7,282 nt of DNA, taken from NCBI GenBank assembly GCA_028290325.1, contig JAQGJY010000416.1, forward strand, positions 1 to 7,282, given 5' to 3'. The position numbers and the translations under genes were made by a program. This document shows, one piece after another, positions 1 through 6,204 of the stretch. Source of the stretch: Tardiphaga sp. (GTDB taxonomy: Bacteria > Pseudomonadota > Alphaproteobacteria > Rhizobiales > Xanthobacteraceae). Below the pieces are notes generated by a model that was not told where the DNA came from, ran no database searches, and saw only the letters and a list, made by a program, of their open reading frames with translations. Each line of letters begins with the position of its first letter. Position 1 is the first letter of the stretch.

Positions 1-942
1 GGCGCGGTCGATGGTTTCGCTGAGCAGGTCGTTGGTCTCGGACGCGCGCAGTGGCTTGCGCAGGTCGGAGGCGTCCTCGTGGCCGAGGCAGGTGTGGATC
101 GTGCCGGTGCAGGTGATGCGGACACGGTTGCAGGATTCGCAGAAATTATGCGTCATCGGCGTGATGAAGCCGAGCTTGCCGCCGGTCTCGGCAACGCGGA
201 CGTAGCGCGCCGGGCCGCCGGTATTGTCCGGCAGATCAGTGAGCGTGAATTTGCTGGCGAGACGCGCGCGCAGCAGCGACAGCGGCACGTACTGGTCGAT
301 GCGGCCTTCGCCGATATCGCCCATCGGCATCACCTCGATCAGCGTCAGCGCCATGTCGCGGCCGTGGCACCATTCCATCAAGGACGGAATCTCGTCCTCG
401 TTCAGATTCTTCAGCGCGACGGCGTTGATCTTGACCTTGAGACCGGCGGCCTGGGCCGCGTCGATGCCGGCCAGCACCTTGTCGAGATCGCCCCAGCGGG
501 TGATGGCGCGGAACTTGTCCTTGTCGAGCGTGTCCATCGACACGTTGATGCGCTTCACGCCGCAATCGGCCAATTCGGCGGCGTGTTTCGCCAGCAGCGA
601 GCCGTTGGTGGTAAGGGTCAATTCGTCGAGCGCGCCGGTTTGGAGATGGCGCGACAGCGATCGCACCAGCGACATCACGTTGCGGCGAACCAACGGTTCT
701 CCGCCAGTCAACCGCAGCTTGCGCACGCCGCGCGCGATAAAGGCGGAGCAGAGCCGGTCGAGCTCCTCCAGCGTCAGCAAGTCGGCCTTCGGCAGAAATG
801 TCATGTCTTCCGACATGCAATAGAAGCAGCGCAGGTCGCAGCGGTCGGTCACCGAGGCGCGCAGATAATTGATGCGCCGCCCGAACGGATCGATCATCGC
901 CGCGGAATCTGGTGTTGTCGGAGGGGGTGAGATGAAATTCAT
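1..942 (-). CDS. moaA: GTP 3',8-cyclase MoaA (radical SAM, molybdenum cofactor step 1), 3' end outside window
   Basis: MoaA converts GTP to 3',8-cyclo-7,8-dihydro-GTP in the cytoplasm; MoaC then makes cyclic pyranopterin monophosphate, the first molybdenum cofactor intermediate. The 314 visible residues carry the radical SAM cluster motif C35-x3-C39-x2-C42 after the typical N-terminal D-P-F-G-R-R stretch, the SAM-binding G80-G81-E82-P83, and the MoaA-specific second 4Fe-4S ligands C268-x2-C271-x13-C285. About 30 C-terminal residues, including the usual terminal Gly-Gly, lie beyond base 1 if the length is typical. The ATG at 942-940 is chosen because an in-frame TGA lies a short way upstream and GGGA (949-952) sits 6 bases before it; Met16 is an alternative with no ribosome site. 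No other moa gene is visible nearby. Identity is certain on motifs; the start is fairly sure. Confidence 0.96.
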   Translation of the reverse strand, partial: MNFISPPPTTPDSAAMIDPFGRRINYLRASVTDRCDLRCFYCMSEDMTFLPKADLLTLEELDRLCSAFIARGVRKLRLTGGEPLVRRNVMSLVRSLSRHLQTGALDELTLTTNGSLLAKHAAELADCGVKRINVSMDTLDKDKFRAITRWGDLDKVLAGIDAAQAAGLKVKINAVALKNLNEDEIPSLMEWCHGRDMALTLIEVMPMGDIGEGRIDQYVPLSLLRARLASKFTLTDLPDNTGGPARYVRVAETGGKLGFITPMTHNFCESCNRVRITCTGTIHTCLGHEDASDLRKPLRASETNDLLSETIDRA

Positions 943-962
943 GCCGCGTCCCGGGCCGCCGC

Positions 963-981
963 GGCCCCGCAAATCGGGGTC
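963..981 (-). other. Short GC-rich hairpin in the moaA leader
   Basis: On the minus strand CCCCG, a five-base loop ATTTG, and CGGGG form a perfect 5-bp stem about 20 bases before the moaA ATG, with one more G-C pair beyond an A/C mismatch. There is no T-run after it, so it is not an intrinsic terminator. It could affect moaA translation, or be chance in GC-rich DNA. Confidence 0.2.
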
Positions 982-1036
982 GCGTCCATCACCTCAATGT
1001 AGGCATCGCGAGCGGCCGGCACAATCCGCCGTTTGA

Positions 1037-1492
1037 TCAACGCGGCGTCGGGAATACCGAGCCGGCGGCCGGCGCCGCCGCGGCTGGCGCCGTAGCGGCA
1101 GGGGGCGTTGAGGCCGCGCGCTTTTTGACGCCATTGCGCGCTTTGCGCTTGGCTGGCTTCAACGGCGGCAGCTCGGCCACGATGGGATTGGGTTCGACGA
1201 CCGTCGAAGCTGGCGTGGTGAAATCCCCGGGAACGCGGGTGACTGTGACCGGCACCGTGACCGCCTGGGATTTCGGCGCGGTGAACGTCACTGTGAACGC
1301 GTTTTCAGCGGGGACTTCGAGCGAGCAGGGCGTTTTGCAGCCCGGTCCGATCGAGGTCACGGCGTCAGCGCCCGGCGGAACCGATTCGAGTTGGACGGTG
1401 ACCGGCGTCGGCGCCGACTTGAACGAATCCGAAAACGACGCGCAACCGCCCAAAGCGGCAGCAGCGATGACAACCAACCCGATACGACGCAT
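1037..1492 (-). CDS. Small PEGA-like lipoprotein, role unknown
   Basis: A 151-residue predicted lipoprotein. The start at Met 1492 gives a compact signal peptide (MRR, then a hydrophobic run) ending in the lipobox L14-G15-G16-C17, and GGACGG lies 8 bases upstream of the ATG; an in-frame ATG further upstream (1555) would bury the signal and is rejected. C17 should be lipidated and anchor the protein in the envelope. Residues 33-75 resemble a PEGA repeat: S37-V-P-P-G-A, then G51-C-K-T-P-C56, then an alternating strand-like segment. Residues 105-151 are a low-complexity tail, first Lys/Arg-rich (K112-K125) and then Ala/Pro-rich, probably disordered. C52 and C56 are additional cysteines. PEGA domains are small beta-rich modules of exported or surface proteins; function here is unknown. 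It lies between gph and moaA on the same strand, 94 bases from moaA and 138 from gph. Confidence 0.85.
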   Translation of the reverse strand: MRRIGLVVIAAAALGGCASFSDSFKSAPTPVTVQLESVPPGADAVTSIGPGCKTPCSLEVPAENAFTVTFTAPKSQAVTVPVTVTRVPGDFTTPASTVVEPNPIVAELPPLKPAKRKARNGVKKRAASTPPAATAPAAAAPAAGSVFPTPR

Positions 1493-1539
1493 GACAGAAT
1501 CCGTCCGATAAATGCGATGTTTGCAGCAAGCCCGGCTCG

Positions 1540-1568
1540 AGCATAGGATCGTCACGCCCTCGACGCAA
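1540..1568 (-). promoter_or_regulatory. Candidate sigma70-type promoter for the lipoprotein gene
   Basis: On the minus strand TTGCGT (1568-1563) and TATGCT (1545-1540) are separated by exactly 17 bases. This matches the -35 at 3 of 6 positions and the -10 at 4 of 6. Transcription would start near 1533, about 40 bases before the lipoprotein ATG. It suggests the gene need not depend on readthrough from gph. It is only a motif match. Confidence 0.3.
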
Positions 1569-1630
1569 CGTCCAGACCGCGATGTGTGACTCGATGGTTA
1601 AGCCTGCACGCCGAAAATAACTGAACGTTG

Positions 1631-2314
1631 CTAATTAGTTACGCATGATATGAGCTCCTCGACGGCAACCGGCAGCTGCGACATGTGGGTGATCAGCCGA
1701 TCCGGTTTCAACTCGATCATCGGCACATCCGTATAGCCGAAGGTGACGCCGATCACCGGAATCGCGGCCCGGCGAGCGACGCCGACGTCCGGCCCGGCAT
1801 CGCCCACCATGATGGCGCGCGTGATGTCGCCACCCGCCTTCAGGACGGTTTGCCGCAAAATCGTCGGATCCGGTTTGGAGACGCCGAAGGTGTCCGCGCC
1901 GCAGATCGCCGCGAAACGGTCGGTCATCGCCAGCTTCTCCAGCAGCAACTTCGACAGCCATTCCAGCTTGTTGGTGCACACCGCGAAGCGGTGGCCCCGG
2001 CCGGCGAGATCATCGAGCGCATCTAGCAATCCCTCGAACGGACGCGAGTCGTCCGCGATATGGTCGGCATAGAAGGCGATGAAATCGTCGGTCAGCCGCG
2101 ACACCTCCGCCGGGGTCATCTGCCGACCCTCGACCTCGAGCCCACGTTCGATCAGCTTGCGCGCGCCGGCCCCGATCATGTGACGGGCTGATGTCAGCGG
2201 CACGGGCGCCAGCCCCTCACGCGCCAGCACGTGGTTGAGCGCGGTGATGAGGTCGGGTGCGGTATCGACGAGCGTGCCGTCGAGGTCGAAGACGATGGTT
2301 TGTGATCCGGTCAT
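1631..2314 (-). CDS. gph: Phosphoglycolate phosphatase, HAD superfamily
   Basis: A soluble 227-residue HAD phosphatase that most likely hydrolyses 2-phosphoglycolate to glycolate, a product of RuBisCO oxygenation and of repair of oxidised DNA ends. All four HAD motifs are present: motif I D10-x-D12-G-T (nucleophile and general acid), motif II T114 in V-C-T-N-K, motif III K147 in S-K-P-D-P, and motif IV G171-D172-x3-D176 for Mg2+. Residues ~20-90 form the helical cap typical of subfamily IA, and the length fits Gph. The ATG at 2314 is chosen because the family begins a few residues before motif I. A TTG at 2350 would add 12 residues and has a GGGCG upstream, whereas the ATG has no clear ribosome site, so the start is less sure than the gene. 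Other HAD-IA substrates cannot be excluded by sequence alone. It is divergent from rpiA. Confidence 0.9.
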   Translation of the reverse strand: MTGSQTIVFDLDGTLVDTAPDLITALNHVLAREGLAPVPLTSARHMIGAGARKLIERGLEVEGRQMTPAEVSRLTDDFIAFYADHIADDSRPFEGLLDALDDLAGRGHRFAVCTNKLEWLSKLLLEKLAMTDRFAAICGADTFGVSKPDPTILRQTVLKAGGDITRAIMVGDAGPDVGVARRAAIPVIGVTFGYTDVPMIELKPDRLITHMSQLPVAVEELISCVTN

Positions 2315-2342
2315 GGCGGAATGGCTAGCGGTCGGGCGGCTG

Positions 2343-2366
2343 GTTTTCAAGCGCCCAGATGAAAAC
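2343..2366. repeat. Inverted repeat in the gph-rpiA divergent spacer
   Basis: GTTTTCA (2343-2349) and its exact reverse complement TGAAAAC (2360-2366) flank a 10-base spacer, in the 130-base region between the two divergent starts. Arm centres are 17 bases apart, which is compatible with a dimeric regulator site, but the arms are short. I recognise no known operator, and no convincing -35/-10 pair is visible here for either gene. Confidence 0.25.
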
Positions 2367-2444
2367 GGGATCGCTGGCTGTCGGCCGCAAAGACCGGTAC
2401 AAGGCGCGCGATGGCTTCAGCGAGCCGGAGAGGCAACACTCGGT

Positions 2445-3143
2445 ATGACGGCGGAAGAACTCAAACGACAGGCGGCCGCGCGTGCGCTCGAATACGTCAG
2501 CGACGGCATGCGGCTTGGTCTTGGCACCGGTTCGACCGCGAAGCATTTTGTTGAATTGCTCGGCGCGCGGATCAAGACCGGCCTTCGCGTGATCGGCGTG
2601 CCGACCTCGGAAGCCACCCGCTGCGAGGCCGAGCGTTGCGGCGTGCCGCTGACCACCCTCGACGAGATCGACCGGCTTGATCTGACCGTTGATGGCGCCG
2701 ATGAAATCGATCCCGCGCTCAATGTCATCAAGGGTGGCGGCGGCGCGCTATTATGGGAAAAGATCGTCGCGGCGGCCTCGGACAGGATGATCGTGATCGC
2801 CGACGAATCCAAGTGGGTGCCGGTTCTGGGCGGTTTCCCGCTCCCGATCGAGGTGATTCCGTTCGGCCTGCCTGCGACACGCCGCGCCATCGCGCAGGCT
2901 TTCGCCGAGTGCGGTGTGGCCGGTCCGATGCAGACGCGCGCGGCGGGCAACGGCCATGTTTTTGTCACCGATGGTGGCCACTGGATAGTCGATGCCAAGC
3001 TCGGACAGATCGCCGACGCGCCGCGCCTGGCGGCGCGCCTGAGCGCGATCCCCGGCGTTGTCGAGCATGGTTTGTTTATCGGACTTGTCAGCGCCACGGT
3101 GCTGGCAGGAGCAAACGGAATTCGTGTCGTCGAACGGCCGTGA
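2445..3143 (+). CDS. rpiA: Ribose-5-phosphate isomerase A
   Basis: A cytoplasmic enzyme that interconverts ribose 5-phosphate and ribulose 5-phosphate, linking the oxidative and non-oxidative pentose phosphate pathway and, in autotrophs, the Calvin cycle. The 232-residue protein is close to the usual length and carries the RpiA signatures: G25-L-G-T-G-S-T-A for phosphate binding, D83-G-A-D86-E, K96-G-G-G-G, catalytic base E105 in W-E-K-I, and K123 in E-S-K-W, matching the E. coli D81/D84/K94/E103/K121 layout. The ATG at 2445 starts the conserved M-T-A-E-E-L-K segment and follows GGAGAGG (2427-2433) at 11 bases, slightly long. The reading frame stays open upstream to 2235, but that part overlaps gph antisense and is not RpiA-like. 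It is the first gene of a probable operon with the DUF2059 gene, 28 bases downstream. Confidence 0.96.
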   Translation: MTAEELKRQAAARALEYVSDGMRLGLGTGSTAKHFVELLGARIKTGLRVIGVPTSEATRCEAERCGVPLTTLDEIDRLDLTVDGADEIDPALNVIKGGGGALLWEKIVAAASDRMIVIADESKWVPVLGGFPLPIEVIPFGLPATRRAIAQAFAECGVAGPMQTRAAGNGHVFVTDGGHWIVDAKLGQIADAPRLAARLSAIPGVVEHGLFIGLVSATVLAGANGIRVVERP

Positions 3144-3171
3144 GGCCGCGTCCATCAAAAGGAGACTTGAA

Positions 3172-3678
3172 ATGAAGACTATGTCCAGAACGTTGCTGGC
3201 CGCGGGCCTCGCACTCGGTCTCGCCTTCAGCGCCGCGCAGGCGCAGGCGCCCAAGCCGCCGTCGCCCGCCGCGATCGGCTACGCGAAAGAAATTCTGACG
3301 ATGAAGAACGCCTCGGCGATGTATGCGAGCGCGGTGCCGAACATCGTCCAGCGCACCAAGGACTCGATTCTTCAGAACAATCTGAATTATCAGAAAGACC
3401 TCAACGAGGTGTCGCTGGTCGTCGCCCAGCAACTGGCCGGCAAGGAAAAGGAAATCGGCGAGCAGATGGCGAAGATCTACGCCACCGATTTCACCGAGCA
3501 GGAATTGAAGGACCTCGTGACATTCTACAAATCGCCGCTCGGCCAGAAATTGCTCGCCCAGGAGCCGAAGTCGATTCAGAACAGCATGAGCTATATGAAC
3601 CAGTGGGCGCAGACGTTCTCCGAGGAAGTGAACGGCGTGTTCCGCGCCGAGATGCGTAAGCGCGGCAAGGAAATCTGA
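3172..3678 (+). CDS. Exported DUF2059 protein, function unknown
   Basis: A 168-residue protein with a Sec-type signal: M-K-T-M-S-R, then a Leu/Ala/Gly hydrophobic core (residues 7-19), then A-A-Q-A-Q-A with likely cleavage after Ala24 or Ala26. The mature part should be periplasmic and is mostly helical, with no cysteine. Residues ~108-143 carry the DUF2059 (PF09832) hallmark D-F-T-E-Q-E-L-K-D-L, then F-Y-K-S-P-L-G-Q-K. The family has no established biochemical activity that I can cite. AAGGAG ends 7 bases before the ATG, a strong ribosome site that fixes the start; the open frame upstream to 3058 overlaps rpiA and is not used. It sits 28 bases after rpiA and 29 before gor, so it is probably co-transcribed with both. 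No link to redox or pentose metabolism is shown beyond position. Confidence 0.9.
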   Translation: MKTMSRTLLAAGLALGLAFSAAQAQAPKPPSPAAIGYAKEILTMKNASAMYASAVPNIVQRTKDSILQNNLNYQKDLNEVSLVVAQQLAGKEKEIGEQMAKIYATDFTEQELKDLVTFYKSPLGQKLLAQEPKSIQNSMSYMNQWAQTFSEEVNGVFRAEMRKRGKEI

Positions 3679-3707
3679 GCCGGTTTCTCGGCTTCGCGGG
3701 GGCGATC

Positions 3708-5093
3708 ATGACTGATTTCGACGTCGATCTGTTCGTGATCGGTGGCGGCTCCGGCGGCGTGCGCGCCGGCCGGATCGCCGCGGGTCATGGCGCCCGCGTG
3801 ATGCTCGCGGAAGAATATCGCATGGGTGGCACCTGCGTGATCCGCGGCTGCGTGCCAAAAAAGCTGATGGTCTATGCGTCGCATATCCGCCACGAGATCG
3901 CGGACGCCGCCGGCTTCGGCTGGACGATCCCCGAGGCGACATTCGACTGGACGACCTTGATCGCCAACAAGGACAAGGAGATCGCCCGGCTGGAGGCGAT
4001 CTACGCGACCAATCTGGAGAAATCGGGCGCGACGATCGTCAAGACCCGCGCGGTGTTCGAGAATGCGCGGACGTTGCGGCTCGGCACCGGCGAAGCCGTG
4101 CGCGCGACAACGATTTTGATCGCGACCGGCGGCGTGCCGAACCACGGCAATCCGATTCCCGGCATCGAGCATGTGATTTCGTCGAACGAGGTGTTTCACC
4201 TCAAGTCGCTGCCAAAGCGCATCGTCATTCAGGGCGCCGGTTATATCGCGCTGGAATTCGCCTGCATCTTCGCGGGGCTTGGCAGCGACGTGACCGTGAT
4301 CTTTCGCGGCGACAACATCCTGCGCGGTTTCGACGAGGATGTCCGCAGCCATGTCCGCACCGAGATGGAGCATGAGGGCATCACGCTGCTGTCGGGTCGC
4401 ACCGTCACCAGGGTCGAGAAGCACGGCGAGGACTACACGTCATATTTGTCCGACGGATCGAGCGTTGCATCCGATCAGGTGATGTTCGCGATCGGCCGCC
4501 ATCCGGCGATCGCCAATCTGGGCCTGGAAACCACCGGCGTCGATGTCGACCCGACCAGCGGCGGCCTCATGGTCAACGAATTCTCGCAGACCTCCGTGCC
4601 CAATATCTACGCTATCGGAGACGTGACCAACCGCATCAACCTGACGCCGGTCGCGATCCGCGAGGGCCATGCCTTCGCCGATACCGTCTATGGCAAACGC
4701 AGCGTCCGCGTCGATCATAACGACATCGCGACGGCGGTGTTCACACAGCCCGAGGTCGGCACCGTCGGCCTCACGGAAGCCGAAGCGCGGGCGCGGTTCG
4801 CCGCGATCGATATCTATCAATCGACGTTCCGGCCGATGAAGGCGACGCTGTCCGGTCGCGAGACGAAAATCCTGATGAAGCTGGTCGTCGATGCCGACAG
4901 CGACCGCGTGCTTGGCTGCCATATCGTCGGCGATGGCGCGGCCGAGATCATTCAGATCGTCGGCGTCGCGGTGAAGATGAAAGCGACCAAGGCCGACTTC
5001 GACGCGACGATGGCGCTCCATCCGACCGCCGCGGAAGAGCTGGTGACGATGCGGACGCCGACCTCGCGTTACGCCCGCGCCGCCGCCGAATAA
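3708..5093 (+). CDS. gor: Glutathione-disulfide reductase
   Basis: A 461-residue cytoplasmic flavoenzyme of the class I pyridine nucleotide-disulfide oxidoreductases, reducing oxidised glutathione with NADPH. In order: FAD-binding G12-G-G-S-G-G17; redox-active C43-V-I-R-G-C48 within G-G-T-C..G-C-V-P-K-K; NAD(P) Rossmann G176-A-G-Y-I-A181; two arginines, R200 and R206, in F-R-G-D-N-I-L-R, the positions that give NADPH preference in E. coli enzyme; second FAD contact Y301-A-I-G-D305; and C-terminal H438-P-T-A-A-E443-E of the dimer active site. The glutathione-reductase-type N-x-L-T-P-V-A follows G-D. These features favour Gor over lipoamide dehydrogenase or mercuric reductase. A weak GGGGG precedes the ATG at 3708. 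It is likely the last gene of the rpiA operon, and its last 25 bases overlap the convergent hydrolase gene. Confidence 0.95.
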   Translation: MTDFDVDLFVIGGGSGGVRAGRIAAGHGARVMLAEEYRMGGTCVIRGCVPKKLMVYASHIRHEIADAAGFGWTIPEATFDWTTLIANKDKEIARLEAIYATNLEKSGATIVKTRAVFENARTLRLGTGEAVRATTILIATGGVPNHGNPIPGIEHVISSNEVFHLKSLPKRIVIQGAGYIALEFACIFAGLGSDVTVIFRGDNILRGFDEDVRSHVRTEMEHEGITLLSGRTVTRVEKHGEDYTSYLSDGSSVASDQVMFAIGRHPAIANLGLETTGVDVDPTSGGLMVNEFSQTSVPNIYAIGDVTNRINLTPVAIREGHAFADTVYGKRSVRVDHNDIATAVFTQPEVGTVGLTEAEARARFAAIDIYQSTFRPMKATLSGRETKILMKLVVDADSDRVLGCHIVGDGAAEIIQIVGVAVKMKATKADFDATMALHPTAAEELVTMRTPTSRYARAAAE

Positions 5094-6013
5094 CGCCGCG
5101 GCTCCGCCATCGCATTGACTTCGAGCCACTCGGCCGCCCCGCGCCACAGCGTGTCGCGATGCTCCGGCTTGAAGAATCCGAGGTGGCCGATCGATGGCAC
5201 GCCGACATCCGCCGGGCTGATAGCGATGATGTCAGGCTTTGTCGCGGTGAAGCCGTCGCACAGCAATTCGACCGCCGGGCGCGGCGCCCATTTATCGTCG
5301 GTGAAGCACAACGCCCGCAACGCCCCGGTGTAGTTCGGGAAGTTGCCGAGCGTGGTCAGCGCCTTGTCGTCGAACATGTAACGCGGGCTCATCACCCAGC
5401 GCGACCATTCCTCGACCACGCCTTTCGGCAGGTCTTCGCCGATGCCCATCTTGCCGGGCGCGTAGCCGAGCAGCTTCGTCACCGGCAGCGTCGCGAATTT
5501 CATCAGCGCGAACACGCGATAGCGTTCCGGCGGCGGCATCAGTTTCCAGTAGGCCGCCTGCGCGCAGATCAGCAGCGCGCGCGAGACTTCGGCGTTGTTG
5601 GGTAGGAGGCCCAGCGCCTGTCCGCCGAACGCATGGCCGACATAGGTGAGCGGCAATTCCTTGTAGCGTCCGCGCATCCAGGCCACGGCGGCGGTCACGT
5701 CACGCGCCGCCCATTTCGACATCGACGCATCGAAGCCGACCAGCGAACGCGGCTTGTTGTAGCCGGTGAGGGACTGCTGCCGCGAGCCGCCAATGCCGCG
5801 ATAGTCGTAGGTCAGAACGGCGCAACCGCGCCCGGCGAGATAAGACGCGAAGCCGCGATAGATCTCGCGCGGCACGGCGGTGGCGGAATTGATGAGGACG
5901 GCGCCGCGCTTGCGGCCGCGCGGGAGGAACAGCGTCGCCGCCAGTGAATATCCATCCACGGCGGGAAACGTGATGTCATCGATGAAGACGTTGTCCTGTC
6001 CAGCTTGCAGCAC
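5069..6013 (-). CDS. Alpha/beta hydrolase fold protein (COG4757-like) lacking the nucleophile serine
   Basis: A 314-residue protein with an alpha/beta hydrolase layout: strand segment A38-V-L-I-N-S (residues 38-43), the D70-Y-R-G-I-G-G-S motif, then the elbow G126-H-A128-F-G130-G131 followed by Q-A-L-G-L-L-P-N-N, which is typical of COG4757 proteins. At the elbow the nucleophile should be serine (G-x-S-x-G), but the codon at 5632-5630 is GCG, alanine. Candidate acid D239/D240 (F-T-D-D-K-W-A-P) and histidine H277 (I-G-H-L-G) are retained. No signal peptide is seen, so it should be cytoplasmic. The start is a GTG at 6013 with GGGGA about 6 bases upstream; the first residues lead directly into the conserved domain. 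Its 3' end overlaps gor tail to tail. It may be a non-hydrolytic member, or use another chemistry; the substrate is unknown. Confidence 0.88.
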   Translation of the reverse strand: MLQAGQDNVFIDDITFPAVDGYSLAATLFLPRGRKRGAVLINSATAVPREIYRGFASYLAGRGCAVLTYDYRGIGGSRQQSLTGYNKPRSLVGFDASMSKWAARDVTAAVAWMRGRYKELPLTYVGHAFGGQALGLLPNNAEVSRALLICAQAAYWKLMPPPERYRVFALMKFATLPVTKLLGYAPGKMGIGEDLPKGVVEEWSRWVMSPRYMFDDKALTTLGNFPNYTGALRALCFTDDKWAPRPAVELLCDGFTATKPDIIAISPADVGVPSIGHLGFFKPEHRDTLWRGAAEWLEVNAMAEPRRYSAAARA

Positions 6014-6048
6014 CGCGATTCCCCGAACGACTGGTTGCTAGGCTTAGA

Positions 6049-6070
6049 AAAGGCGAATTTAGCCGCCTTT
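6049..6070. other. Hairpin in the hydrolase / DAHP synthase divergent spacer
   Basis: AAAGGCG (6049-6055) and CGCCTTT (6064-6070) form a perfect 7-bp stem around an 8-base loop. Read on the minus strand the second arm continues as CGCCTTTTC, giving a weak terminator-like shape in the hydrolase leader, 36 bases before its GTG. A second small hairpin (GCAA-GGTT-TTGC, 6071-6082) abuts it. It could be an attenuator, a remnant terminator or an operator; the T-run is too short for a firm call. Confidence 0.3.
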
Positions 6071-6101
6071 GCAAGGTTTTGCCACAATTGCGCATCCGAA
6101 C

Positions 6102-6130
6102 TGGCGAAGTGCCGTGGCCATGTGTATAAA
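6102..6130 (+). promoter_or_regulatory. Candidate promoter for the DAHP synthase gene
   Basis: TATAAA at 6125-6130 is the best -10 match in the spacer (5 of 6). A weak -35, TGGCGA (6102-6107, 3 of 6), lies 17 bases upstream. Transcription would start near 6137, about 68 bases before the ATG at 6205 and 20 before the alternative ATG at 6157. The -35 is poor, so this rests mainly on the -10. Confidence 0.35.
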
Positions 6131-6204
6131 CTGGCCCTTCGTCGCGGCGGCTGGGCATGGTTCAAGAATCGGCCAAGTCGCGGATATTGCAGGAGTTAAG
6201 GCCC

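Noticed and set aside
79..930. Long plus-strand open frame of 283 codons
   Set aside because: It lies wholly antisense to moaA, is His/Gln/Arg-rich in the way high-GC antisense frames are, and moaA carries every expected motif.
943..1036. Moco riboswitch upstream of moaA
   Set aside because: The space is 94 bases and holds only one short hairpin; it does not show the multi-helix layout of the known element.
2235..2444. N-terminal extension of RpiA by 70 codons
   Set aside because: It overlaps gph antisense, shows no RpiA similarity, and the ATG at 2445 starts the conserved protein.
3678..3693. Small hairpin AGCCG-gtttct-CGGCT between the DUF2059 gene and gor as a terminator
   Set aside because: The stem is only 5 bp and no T-run follows; the 29-base gap fits an operon junction.
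3591..4424. Minus-strand open frame of 277 codons
   Set aside because: Antisense to gor and the DUF2059 gene, with no recognisable domain and typical shadow composition.
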